A DNA stretch of 64,000 nucleotides from contig JAOANR010000010.1 of assembly GCA_030278955.1 (NCBI GenBank), positions 27,468,174 through 27,532,173 on the forward strand, in the 5' to 3' direction. Position 1 is the stretch's first letter. The number at the start of each line of letters is the position of its first letter. The translations under genes and the position numbers were made by a program. Source of the stretch: Hygrophila difformis. Lineage: Eukaryota; Streptophyta; Magnoliopsida; Lamiales; Acanthaceae. Under the pieces are notes generated by a model. The model searched no databases, was not told where the DNA came from, and worked only from the letters and a program-made list of their open reading frames with translations. Positions 54,197 to 64,000 of the stretch are shown here, piece after piece.

Positions 54197-57100
54197 TTAT
54201 TGAACATAAGCCGGTTCTGTTGTCATTTGAGCTTCTTTTTCGGGGTCGAACTGCCCAAGATACTCCTTCAATCTGTGTCCATTCACCACCAGCTCTCCTT
54301 TGTCAGTTCGGATCCTGACAGCTCCACTTTCAAACACGTGCATCACTTCGTATGGCCCTTCCCATCTGGATTTAAGCTTTCCGGGGAATAGCTTCAACCT
54401 AGAATTAAATAACAAGACATTCTGGCCAACATAGAAGTGTTTAGATTTAATACGACGATCGTGTAACTTCTGGGTCCGCTCTTTATAAATCCTCGAGCTT
54501 TCATAAGCTTGCGCACGTATTTCCTCAATTTCATTGAGGTCCAACTTGCGCTTACTCTGGGCAACTCGGGAGTCAAAATTGAGCATTCGTACGGCCCAGT
54601 AAGCCTTATGCTCTAGTTCTACGGGCAAATGACAGGCCTTTCCGAAGATGAGTCTGTAAGGAGACATCCCAATGGGAGTCTTGAATGCAGTGCGGTATGC
54701 CCATAAAGCATCATTGAGCTTACGTGACCAATCTTTGCGAGTTGTCCCCACAGTGGCCTCGAGTATGTGTTTGATTTCGCGGTTAGAGACCTCGACTTGA
54801 CCACTGGTTTGGGGATGATAAGGCGTGCCGATCTTGTGGAGAATCCCATTTTTGCTCATAAGGTTTGCAAATGCTTTATTAACAAAATGGGTTCCTCTAT
54901 CTGACATGATCACCCTGGGTACACCAAATCTATTGAAAATGTTATTTTTCAAAAATTTGACAACCTGGTTGCCATCATTGGTTGGCAGTGCAACAGCCTC
55001 AACCCACTTGGAAACGTAATCGACAGCTACCAAGATGTAATGGTTCCCATCAGATGTCGGAAATGGTCCCATGAAGTCAATACCCCATACATCGAAAATC
55101 TCGAGAGTGAGAATTCCTTGTTGAGGCATCTCATCCCTCTTGGAGATATTCCCTAATCTTTGGCATCTGTCGCAAGCTTTAACAAACGCTTTGCAATCCT
55201 CGTAAATGGTAGGCCAATAAAAACCGCACTCGAGTACCTTATGAGCTGTTCGAGTGGGGCCATGGTGACCTCCATATTCCGATTCATGGCATTTCTTAGC
55301 GATTTGATAAGCCTCGTGCTCAGTTACACATCGTCTAATAATCGAATCTGCACAATGCTTGAAGAGGTAAGGGTCTTCCCAGAAGTAGTTAACTACATCT
55401 CGGTTGAACCTCGCTTTGTGGCCTCTGCTTTGAAATGGTGGGGTTATTCCGCATGCTAAAAAGTTAGCAATATCGGAAAACCACGGACAAGCTTGATCAT
55501 GAAGATGCAAGGCAAACAGTTGCTCGTCCGGAAAATTCTCATTTACGGCTAGCTCATTTTTATCATTTTCTAGTCGAGACAAATGGTCAGCAGCACCATT
55601 GTCTCTGCCTTTTCTATCTTTTATTATAATGTTGAATTCTTGCAGCAAAAGTACCCACCTGATTAATCGAGGTTTGGCGTCTTGTTTGCTAAACAAGTAT
55701 CTCAGTGCAGAGTGATCTGTGTACACTGTGGTTTTCGTACCAATAAGATATTGTCTGAATTTATCAAACGCAAAAACCACAGCATACATCTCCTTCTCCG
55801 TGGTAGTGTAGTTAATTTGGGCCTCATTCAGGGCATGACTTGCGTAATGAATCACGCAGTGCTTCCCTTCCTTATGTTGCCCAAGAACTGCACCCACGGC
55901 GAGATCACTTGCATCACACATTACCTTGAAAGGCATTGACCAATCGGGTGGTTGCACTATTGGAGCTGAAATCAACATCTCTTTGAGCGTGTCAAAGGCT
56001 TGAACACACGCTTCATTTATTACGAAAGGATTTTCTTTACACAGCAAGTTAGTGAGCGGCTTGGCAATTTTAGAAAAGTCTTTTATGAATCTCCGGTAGA
56101 AACCGGCATGCCCTAAGAAACTCCTAACTGCTTTTATTGAATTAGGCAATGGGAGGTTTGAGATGACTGAGACCTTAGCTCTGTCGACTTCGATGCCTGC
56201 CCGCGAGATGCGGTGACCCAACACTATTCCTTCGGTGACCATGAAATGGCACTTCTCACAGTTCAAAACTAGGTTGGTGTCCTCACACCTTTTCAAAATT
56301 TGTGCAAGATTAGTCAAACATTCATCAAAAGTATCTCCATACACAGAGAAGTCATCCATGAAAACTTCAATGCATTTTTCGATAAATTCTGATAAAATTG
56401 ACATCATGCATCGTTGAAATGTGGCGGGTGCATTACAAAGTCCAAAAGGCATGCGCCTGTACGCAAAAGTTCCGTAGGGGCATGTGAATGTGGTCTTGTC
56501 GTGATCCTCGCTAGCTATTACAATCTGATTATAGCCAGAGTACCCATCCAAAAAGCAGTAGTACTCCCTCCCGGCCAACCTCTCCAGCATCTGATCAATG
56601 AATGGCAAGGGGAAATGGTCCTTCCTGGTAGCGGTATTGAGCTTCCGGTAGTCGATGCAAACTCTCCAACCGGTCATTGGACGCGTCGCCACTTCTTCTC
56701 CTTGCTCATTAGTCGTTACACAGATCCCCCCACGTTTCGGTACGACCTGCACTGGGCTAACCCATTTGCTATCAGAGATAGGATAGATGATACCAGCATC
56801 TAAGAGCTTGATAACTTCTTTCCTTACCACTTCCTGCATATGGGGGTTCAGACGCCTTTGTGGTTGCCTTGAGGGCTTATACTCCTCTTCCATTAAAATT
56901 CTGTGCATGCAAACAGAGGGGCTTATTCCTTTTATGTCAGAAATGGTCCATCCGATTGCATGTACATATTTCTTTAGAATGTCTACCAGAGCTTTTTCTT
57001 GTTCTTGTGTCAGCTTGGCTGACACAATCACCGGTAATCTTTTATGTTCAGCGAGAAAAACGTACTTAAGATGATCCGGAAGTATTTTAAGTTCAAGCTC

Positions 57101-60031
57101 TGGTGGGCATTCAACGGAAGGCAGTAATTTGCGAGAAATGGATGGGAGAGAGAGATCAGATTTACCTTCAGGATCCTGTGTCAGTACAGGATCCACTTCC
57201 TCCTCAGCAGTGCTTTCCTCTTCCTCCGGGATGAACTCAACTCCATCGAATTCTTCAAGATCCCCAGAGATAGGATCCTCGAAGTGGACAGCGTTGCAGC
57301 CCCTTGGTTGCTCCGCACCTTCAGGCTTCAGTACCTGTTTTGAAACTTTGCTTGGCTCATCAGTCACAGAGTCTATGCTCTCATCCTCACTCCTACTATC
57401 TATTACATCAAAAATGGAACAAGATCCCTCAGACGGGAACTTCTGCAGCTTTCCCATGTTGAAATTCAATTCTTCTTCTCCGACTCGGAGCTTGATTTGA
57501 TTTGATCGAGCGTCTATAAGTGCACCACCGGTTGAGAGAAAGGGGCGGCCTAAGATCAGTGGCATCTCGTAGTCCTCCTCTATATCCAAAATAATGAAGT
57601 CGACGGGGAAGAGGGTCCCTCCCGTCTTGACAATTACGTCCTTCAGGATTCCGATTGGATGGGTAATTGATCGGTCTGCCAGCTGTAACTTCATTGTAAC
57701 CGGTTCAATTGTTCCCAAGTGAAGACGTTTCACCATGGCAAGTGGCATGACGTTGATGCTCGATCCCAGATCGCACAGTCCTTTTCCAACATTAGTTTTC
57801 CCAATGTGGATCGGCAATGTAATACATCCTGGATCTTCCTTCTTCTCCGGTAGCACTCTTTGGATAATGGCACTGCAGCTGCTGTTCAAAATCACTACTT
57901 CCTCCTGCTCAACTTTTCTCCTCCCTGAAATCATTTCTTTAAGAAATTTAGCATAGACGGGCATTTCTGAAATCATTTCGACCAATGGAATAGTGATCTC
58001 GACAGCTTTCAGTCTTTCTAAAAACTTTTTAAACTTTTCATCTTGTTCCTTATTTTTAAGACGTGCCGGGTATGGCACCCTTGGCATGTACTTATTATTG
58101 TTTGTTTTTGGTGGTAAAGAGAAGGAAGTTGTACCTTCAACCCTACCCTTTTCAGCTCCTTTTGCAGCTTCAGCCTGCGGAATAGCTGTTTCTGATTTGT
58201 CTTCGACCAGTGCAATACCATCTCCTCCTTCGATCCTTTCACTTTCTTTTTCACTCTCCACTAGATCCTTTTCCTCCTCGGCCGTCTCTTTTCCATGTCC
58301 AACAATTCCTTTTAGAGTCTTGCCTCCCCGCAATGTGATTGCTTTACACTGCGGGTTAGCTTCAGTACTGCTTGGAAGTGTTCCTTTCCCCCTGTTCTGT
58401 AGTTCTTTGGCCAATTGGGTGACTTGCGTCTCCACATTCTTGATTGATGACTGCAGTTGTTGGTTTATATCCTTCTGGTTGGCTATAAACTCAGTCATCA
58501 GGTTCTCCAAACGAGATGGTGGCCTTTGGTTATATTGCTGATTCTGATCAGGTTGGGATTGGAAATTCTGGAAATTCTGGCCTTGGTTCTGATTAGGCCT
58601 CTGTTGAATTTGAGGTTGGAAATTCTGATTCTGATTTTGAAAGTTCTGCACTCTTTGCTGGACGAATCCTTGGTTCTGAGGTCTGAAGTTTTGCTGTGGG
58701 TTTTGGAACTGGTTGGGCTGGTTTGGCTGCAACAAATGCGCGTTAAGTGCATTGTTGTTGGAATAAGAGAGGTTGGGATGGCGATTTTGGTAGTTCCCGG
58801 CAGAATTACAGCTTTCGGTAGCTATCTGTTGGCATGTGTCAGTTGGGTGAGGCCCTTGACATAGTCCACAGACAACTCCCGATTGCTGTGTTTGAACTTG
58901 GTCTGATGAGGTTCCTGCCTGGGAAGCGTCTATTCCCTTCCCTTTATCCTGGCTCAGCTGTATCGCAGCTACCTGTTCTTGCAGTTTTTCAAAATCTGTT
59001 TTCCCTTCACTTACAGCAAAGACTTTTCTAGGAGGATCCTCCTTCCTATCATCTGTGTTTAGGATGGATCTGTTGACAGACATTGTCTCAATCTTTTCCC
59101 AAGCTTGATCCATAGGCAAGTGGAGTAAATGTCGTCCGCCAGCTGCGTCTAACATTGTTCTCCATGGATGGGTGAGTCCTCCGTAGAATTTCCTCAACTG
59201 CTCCCAGGGTGCGTACCCATGTTGGGGGCATCGCCTGATGAGGCCCAAGAATCTTTCCTTCGCATCATATAATGACTCGTCTGGCTTCATTTTAAAATCT
59301 CCAATCTTAGCTCGTCCTTCCTCAATCTTTGATTCTGGACAATACTTCAGCAAAAAGCTCCTCACCAAGTCTGCCCAAGTGCTCCGCAGATTGATAGGCA
59401 ATGACTTATACCAGTCCCTGGCACCACTATACAAAGAAAATGGAAACAACATTAGCCTTATAGCATCAGGAGAGACTCCTTGATTTTTGATCGTGCCGCA
59501 GAGTTCCAGGAAGGTCTGGAGATGATCATGAGGGTCCTCATGATTTGCACCGCAGAACTGATTGTTTTGCACCAAATTAATGAGTGCCGGTTTGAGCTCG
59601 AAATTGCGTGCAGGAAAATGTGCTCTCCCAGGTCCATCCAGATAGGGCTCTACTATTGGTTGCATGAAGTCTGCTGCTGCTTGCTGCTGTTGTTGATTTC
59701 CTTGTTCAGCTTGGTTCTGGTACTGTTGGTGGTAGTTGGGAAATTGCTGGAAGTTATGTGGATCTTGTGGGTTGTTCTGAAACTGATCTGGATTGAAAGC
59801 TTGGTTTTGGTATTGTTGGTTTGGTATGTTTTGGTTTTGGTGAAATTGGTTTATGGGTGGTGGTGGTTGTTGGTGGAATTGCTGGTATTGTTGCTGATTA
59901 GGATTTGGTAGATTCTCCTCTTCGTTGGCACGATTAGGATGCTCTACCACTCCTCCGTCAGCTCCATTACCAGGGTTATTTGGTGGTTGGTCTATGGGTA
60001 AGATCGGGGGAATGTTCTGGTTTTCTGCCAT
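54197..60031 (-). CDS. Athila-type gag-pol polyprotein, single open frame
   Basis: From the first in-frame ATG (60031, [16 protein letters not shown]) the frame runs 1944 codons without a stop. In order: gag core with [18 protein letters not shown] (about residues 205-225), zinc knuckle [13 protein letters not shown] (near 390), protease [11 protein letters not shown] (near 752), reverse transcriptase with [14 protein letters not shown] and catalytic FMDD (near 1225), RNase [14 protein letters not shown] (near 1372), integrase zinc region [10 protein letters not shown]...CDRCQ (about 1580-1620), and integrase core with D at WGIDFMGP (1649), D at MSDRGTHF (1710) and E in QVEVSNREI (1749). All catalytic residues seem present. 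Coding-like sequence continues upstream of the ATG ([19 protein letters not shown]) to the LTR-B junction at 60165, so the true gag N-terminus has been cut off. The enzymes may still be intact. Confidence 0.9.
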   Translation of the reverse strand: MAENQNIPPILPIDQPPNNPGNGADGGVVEHPNRANEEENLPNPNQQQYQQFHQQPPPPINQFHQNQNIPNQQYQNQAFNPDQFQNNPQDPHNFQQFPNYHQQYQNQAEQGNQQQQQAAADFMQPIVEPYLDGPGRAHFPARNFELKPALINLVQNNQFCGANHEDPHDHLQTFLELCGTIKNQGVSPDAIRLMLFPFSLYSGARDWYKSLPINLRSTWADLVRSFLLKYCPESKIEEGRAKIGDFKMKPDESLYDAKERFLGLIRRCPQHGYAPWEQLRKFYGGLTHPWRTMLDAAGGRHLLHLPMDQAWEKIETMSVNRSILNTDDRKEDPPRKVFAVSEGKTDFEKLQEQVAAIQLSQDKGKGIDASQAGTSSDQVQTQQSGVVCGLCQGPHPTDTCQQIATESCNSAGNYQNRHPNLSYSNNNALNAHLLQPNQPNQFQNPQQNFRPQNQGFVQQRVQNFQNQNQNFQPQIQQRPNQNQGQNFQNFQSQPDQNQQYNQRPPSRLENLMTEFIANQKDINQQLQSSIKNVETQVTQLAKELQNRGKGTLPSSTEANPQCKAITLRGGKTLKGIVGHGKETAEEEKDLVESEKESERIEGGDGIALVEDKSETAIPQAEAAKGAEKGRVEGTTSFSLPPKTNNNKYMPRVPYPARLKNKEQDEKFKKFLERLKAVEITIPLVEMISEMPVYAKFLKEMISGRRKVEQEEVVILNSSCSAIIQRVLPEKKEDPGCITLPIHIGKTNVGKGLCDLGSSINVMPLAMVKRLHLGTIEPVTMKLQLADRSITHPIGILKDVIVKTGGTLFPVDFIILDIEEDYEMPLILGRPFLSTGGALIDARSNQIKLRVGEEELNFNMGKLQKFPSEGSCSIFDVIDSRSEDESIDSVTDEPSKVSKQVLKPEGAEQPRGCNAVHFEDPISGDLEEFDGVEFIPEEEESTAEEEVDPVLTQDPEGKSDLSLPSISRKLLPSVECPPELELKILPDHLKYVFLAEHKRLPVIVSAKLTQEQEKALVDILKKYVHAIGWTISDIKGISPSVCMHRILMEEEYKPSRQPQRRLNPHMQEVVRKEVIKLLDAGIIYPISDSKWVSPVQVVPKRGGICVTTNEQGEEVATRPMTGWRVCIDYRKLNTATRKDHFPLPFIDQMLERLAGREYYCFLDGYSGYNQIVIASEDHDKTTFTCPYGTFAYRRMPFGLCNAPATFQRCMMSILSEFIEKCIEVFMDDFSVYGDTFDECLTNLAQILKRCEDTNLVLNCEKCHFMVTEGIVLGHRISRAGIEVDRAKVSVISNLPLPNSIKAVRSFLGHAGFYRRFIKDFSKIAKPLTNLLCKENPFVINEACVQAFDTLKEMLISAPIVQPPDWSMPFKVMCDASDLAVGAVLGQHKEGKHCVIHYASHALNEAQINYTTTEKEMYAVVFAFDKFRQYLIGTKTTVYTDHSALRYLFSKQDAKPRLIRWVLLLQEFNIIIKDRKGRDNGAADHLSRLENDKNELAVNENFPDEQLFALHLHDQACPWFSDIANFLACGITPPFQSRGHKARFNRDVVNYFWEDPYLFKHCADSIIRRCVTEHEAYQIAKKCHESEYGGHHGPTRTAHKVLECGFYWPTIYEDCKAFVKACDRCQRLGNISKRDEMPQQGILTLEIFDVWGIDFMGPFPTSDGNHYILVAVDYVSKWVEAVALPTNDGNQVVKFLKNNIFNRFGVPRVIMSDRGTHFVNKAFANLMSKNGILHKIGTPYHPQTSGQVEVSNREIKHILEATVGTTRKDWSRKLNDALWAYRTAFKTPIGMSPYRLIFGKACHLPVELEHKAYWAVRMLNFDSRVAQSKRKLDLNEIEEIRAQAYESSRIYKERTQKLHDRRIKSKHFYVGQNVLLFNSRLKLFPGKLKSRWEGPYEVMHVFESGAVRIRTDKGELVVNGHRLKEYLGQFDPEKEAQMTTEPAYVQ

Positions 60032-60160
60032 ATCTGATAGATCGCTGCTCGATGTTTCAGGTGAAGTGCGGGTCCGACGCTCCTGCTCTTTCCGTCTTCT
60101 GGCTTCTGCCCTCAGTTGGCGAGCGGTCCTTTCTATTTCTAGATCGAACGGTAGCTCCGG

Positions 60161-60165
60161 TAATG
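60161..60165. other. Insertion junction of LTR-B in gag
   Basis: TAATG precedes the TG of LTR-B and is the expected left copy of a 5-bp target duplication. The right copy would lie beyond the window. Confidence 0.45.
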
Positions 60166-60499
60166 TGATAATGGCCAAAATTGTCCATTATTTCCAATCC
60201 ATTTCCGTGTCTGAGACGGACATTTTGATCGTGATTCCATCTTATTTCAATAAGAAGCAGTTGAATTTGACAGATTAATGCGAGTTTGTAAAAACATCGA
60301 GCCGGTAACAAAAAGACACAAAACATGCAATTTTTAATTGTATTTGTGTTAGAAAAATCCAAAAACATGAAAAAAGGAAAAAGAAAAGAAAAAGGAATGA
60401 AAAGATGGGCAAAAGAATAAAAGAGCCCACAAAAATCCAAAAAGATGGGAAAAAGATTGAAAATCCCACAATTGAAAATTGGTTAAGTGTTGAAGCATA

Positions 60500-60898
60500 A
60501 TTCGAATTGTGAGCAATTCGAATTAATTCGAATTGCACAACAATTCGAATTGCAAAAGAGAGCAAAGAAATGGTTAAGTGTTGGAAGGGATGCAGAAGTC
60601 TAATTCGAATTGTTCAAGTTCGAATTAATTCGAATTAGGGAATGAAGAGAGAAGAAACCCAAAGGCAAGAAGAAGAGGCAATTCGAATTGTCCAATTCGA
60701 ATTAATTCGAATTGGCACAAACAATTCGAATTGCCAACAAGTGCAAGGAAGCCAAGCAAGAAACCCTCATCCAATTCGAGAAAAGACCAATTCGAATTAT
60801 CCTCAACAATTCGAATTGATAACTGAAGGCCAAAATCCCAGCTCAAGGAAGAGATCTCACAATTCGAATTAATTCGAATTGGGTGAGATAATTCGAAC
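60500..60898. repeat. AATTCGAATT cassettes in U3 of LTR-B
   Basis: Modules at about 60500-60552, 60600-60640, 60678-60735, 60775-60820 and 60860-60898 lie just upstream of the TATA box at 60966. The same set, inverted, is in LTR-A at 45037-45434. Confidence 0.85.
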
Positions 60899-61844
60899 TT
60901 CACTCAACAACTCATCTAAAGAAAGCTGTGCACAACATTGGGGGGCCTAGGGTTTTGAAGATTGTCTATAAAAGCAGACCTTCCACAACAGAATCAAAAG
61001 ATCAAGAATTTTAACCAAAAAGCAGCTTGGGACAAAAAGAACAGCAGGAGGTTCCACACCCCTTAAGGGTTAGGTAGGTAGTTTAGTTTAGTTTAGTTTA
61101 TTTTTCTTGCAAATAGTGTAATCTTTACATGCTTTGATCTTAGTTTAGTGCAGAAGCAGTTTGTGTAACTCTTAGAGTAGCCATTTTCCATATTTTTACA
61201 TGCTTTCTAGTTAGAATAAACCCTACCTTCAAGCTAATGATGGTTTTGGGTTCTTTATTTTGCTTTCAAAGTGTCAATACAAGGAAAATTTCCAGAAATG
61301 GTTTTATTCATTTGTTTTGGCACTCTTAAATGCTTTCCCTAGAAATAAATGCTTAGTATGTTTGTTTGTTTCAACTAGGTTACATTTATTATGTCCTAGT
61401 TGACATTCAAACTTAATAAATGCATGTTTGGTGGGTTTTTGGCTTGATTTAGTGCCTTAGAGCTTCAAATAAGTGTTCTTAGGTTTTAGATGTTTTTAAG
61501 GTTTGTTATAATTTATATTTCGGTTTTATTCTTCCTGCCTTAATCTTATTTCATGCTACCTTAGATAACTTGAGTGTTCTTAGTTTATTCATGCAGTTCT
61601 TAGATAACTAGATGTTTTAGGGTCTTTGATCTTTGATCTCTTGTTTGTAGCAGTAGGTTTTGAATTTTGCCAATACCCACTAGACACGTATTTGTTTATT
61701 TCTTGAAAATCTCACTAGGGTGGCTGTGAAATGACATTGATGTGAGATGAGGGATTTAGTAAATCTAAACCCATCATTACAGTACAGTGTTCACCTAACC
61801 CATACTTGTGAGAACAAAAATTGTTGTGGTCTGAAAATATGTGA

Positions 61845-62295
61845 TTCGAATTGAGGCAATTCGAATTATCTCGAATTGCCTAAGAAATTCGAACTGCATA
61901 CCCAAAAATTATTCTCATGTGGTTTCCACCCAATTCGAATTATTCAGTTCGAATTAACTCGAAATTGCTCCACAATTCGAATTGGCTTGAAAACCACATT
62001 GTATCCATTGTCATCCCTTCATGCCTTAGTTTATTTTCCATCTCTTACCAATTCGAATTGTCCAATTCGAATTGCTGGACAATTCGAATTCACCATCCCC
62101 TTGAGGTATATGCCTTAGTCAATTTTGAGCAAGGAAAGGACTTCATCAATTCGAGTTGTCCAATTCGAATTAATTCGAATTGCTCAACAATTCGAATTAG
62201 ATGATATCTCATTCCTTTGCAAGGATTAATTGGGTAAGATCATACTTCATTCTTCATGCATTCTCAATTCGAATTACCCCAATGATTTGAATTGA
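61845..62295. repeat. AATTCGAATT cassettes in R-U5 of LTR-B
   Basis: Several degenerate modules, for example at 61930-61990, 62047-62095 and 62150-62200, occur about 1 kb downstream of the TATA box. They match the 43720-44095 group of LTR-A. Here more of the copies have substitutions (TTCGAGTT, TTCGAACT). Confidence 0.75.
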
Positions 62296-64000
62296 ACTAT
62301 CCCTTCTATTTTGAAAATTCCAAAAATATTTTCTTTCATGATTTGTGTAAGTTGCATGGGTGTAATGGGCCTCTGCCCAGTTCATCTGATTTCCATTACA
62401 CATTTCAACCCATTAGTGTCCACTTATTGTGTGCTTAACACCCACACAATACAAAATATTTTCTTACTTTCATATTTTCTCCTTCATTGTGTGTATGAAC
62501 GGATAATGAGAAACGCACAGATTAATGTTGGTGAAAGGTCCCTTCACAGGGATATCGATTAACCCGTCTTCTGTGTGTCAATCATTATTTGTTATTTTGC
62601 ATGATCTGGTTAGTGGTTGGTGGAAGCTTCGGCAAGCGTTCTCTTCACTAAGAGTTTCGATTAGTCACTCAGCCAATTCCTAATCAGATACAGTTTTCAT
62701 TTTCTTTATCTTAATTTCTCAACCTGAATTCAAGTTGCAATAGTATCAACTGATGTCGACCAACATCAGTTGAGAAATATTACAGCAAGAAATATGTGGG
62801 TTTTTCTTCCACTCACAGACAAAAGAAAACTAAATGACGGCGGTCACCGTTGTTTGGGGATCTTTCTGTCTAAAATCAGTCATCTGAGAAGATTGGGGAC
62901 CGGACAGCAGATGTTTGCAGTCCGGAGAACCCCAACTATCTCTGGCACTCCTTTTAGCCGATTTCTTCTCATCTCAGGCTAATCCACCTTTGTGTATCGC
63001 ATTCTGTCTAACCCCACCATATATTTTGGGGTGTTTTATTTTCCTTTTCATATACTTGTATGCATGATACTATTATGTAGATGTTCTGGTCTTACTATTA
63101 TTTTGGGGATCCTTCTCCTTGGACACAGAAGTCTTGATTCAAATCAGATGCTGCATAATAAATTTCCAACAAAAATTCCTTTATAAAATCCGGATCTGAG
63201 TAAGGGATAAATTCGACAGTTATGACTAATTCATCTTCCACGGGGGGTTGATTTTGAGAGCTTAGAAGCAGAGTCAGCGATTAGGTCTCATCTAGACTGA
63301 AAGGATCTGTGTTTTAATTGAGAGTCTAGTACCTGTCTAGGGAATGATTTTCAAATATTCATTTGCTTCTCAAAATTGTTGTGTGTTGGAAATCTGATAT
63401 TAGATATCGCATCAAGTCAATATCCACTTGGGTGTAGATGAGATGTGATAAATAATATTGGAGGGACAACATATAGGCCTTGGTGAATTTCTAAGGTATG
63501 GTCGAGTATTCCTTCGACTACTATCTTCTTCTGCCAAAGTCTAGAATTGAGTCTTGAGTGAGTACATCCGGAATAGGTTCATTTATGGATCTGTTTCATT
63601 CAGTTTGTATCTCATAACTGACCAGGAGTTGTAAGCCCTGTGGCTTATCGATGTCTTGGAGGTTCTTGATCTGCATCTGGTCACCAAGACCAGGGGCTCT
63701 TTTATACTAACGGAAAGAGACGTTTTTAACGATTCCGAGTGATAGATTTAAATGCTTTCTTTACAGCTTTCTTACTGCTTTCCTTTAAATGCTTTCATAG
63801 AGGTCACTCGGAAGAATTAGGAGCTGTCCATCTGTTAAAAGGTTTGAGAGTTATGGAATGGTTTGGGGCTTGATTTGAAACTTTGGGTGTGACATGGGGG
63901 ATTGATAGCAGTACTTGGCATGTCAACTAATGATTTGACAGGTGTTGCTCGTCCACCGTAAACGATTAACATACTTTTGCAAGGCATTGCAAGGGGAGTT

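Larger units (their letters stand above)
60166..64000 (+). repeat. LTR-B of the Athila-type family, plus strand, truncated by the window edge
   Basis: It is the same LTR as LTR-A in opposite orientation. It begins TGATAATGGCC at 60166 and stays collinear to the window end, where it pairs with LTR-A near 41907. TATA (CTATAAAAG) lies at 60966-60974. About 900 bp more are expected outside the window. Short open frames inside pair with frames inside LTR-A and look like by-products. It is the 5' LTR of a plus-oriented element or a solo LTR inserted in gag. Confidence 0.85.

Noticed and set aside
60032..60178. Start of gag-pol at 60178
   Set aside because: The codon there is TTG on the minus strand, not ATG, and it lies inside LTR-B. 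An in-frame TAA lies just upstream. The first real ATG is at 60031.

Overview
The window is nuclear DNA of a flowering plant, most likely a eudicot. The evidence is a plant-specific BAHD/ECERIFERUM2-like gene, a fragment of a plant NB-ARC (NLR) resistance gene, plant-type SINEs, Stowaway and Mutator-like MITEs, a CACTA (En/Spm) element with plant-specific domains, and LTR retrotransposons of the plant Tat and Athila lineages. The NLR linker resembles the R1-type NLRs common in asterids. That is a weak hint toward asterids and not an assignment. No organelle or bacterial sequence was seen.

Layout from left to right. (1) At 1-2600 lies a decayed LINE on the minus strand, split by a roughly 1-kb hAT-like non-autonomous element. 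(2) At 2654-7555 lies a complete CACTA element (TSD ATT). It has two multi-exon genes: a short DUF4216 protein that lacks the TNP2 transposase core, and a Transposase_24 (TNPA-like) protein. (3) 7556-16221 is the only gene-like neighbourhood. Its one apparently intact host gene is a two-exon CER2-like gene (11843-15986) whose 2.8-kb intron holds two Stowaway MITEs. A SINE, a Mutator-like MITE and ATT microsatellites surround it. (4) At 16222-21072 lies a decayed Ty1/copia element with both LTRs. (5) At 21600-21841 is an NLR fragment, followed by a gag-only (TR-GAG type) LTR element at 21847-26831 with two 467-bp LTRs and a perfect AAATA TSD. (6) At 27695-39820 lies a decayed Ty3/gypsy Tat-lineage element. 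It has two RNase H domains and a plant mobile domain (PMD) gene in antisense between pol and the 3' LTR. (7) 39821-64000 is an Athila-type domain. A 4.7-kb LTR (LTR-A, minus) is followed by a PBS. An unusually long spliced gene (47386-53170, minus) and a single-frame gag-pol ORF (54197-60031, minus) precede it in transcription order. A second copy of the same LTR (LTR-B, plus) has inserted into the start of gag and runs off the window, so LTR-A and LTR-B form a long inverted repeat.

The most interesting part is the Athila-type region. A palindrome, AATTCGAATT, is organised in repeated single-double-single cassettes both in the LTRs, where several lie just upstream of the TATA box, and immediately upstream of the first exon of the downstream gene. 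That gene has a separate 12-codon leader exon joined in phase to a 4.3-kb exon. A 17-19-base motif with an adjoining hairpin recurs at the internal gene boundaries and at the LTR edge. Together these suggest an element whose downstream gene may have its own promoter and splicing signals. This is inference from sequence only.
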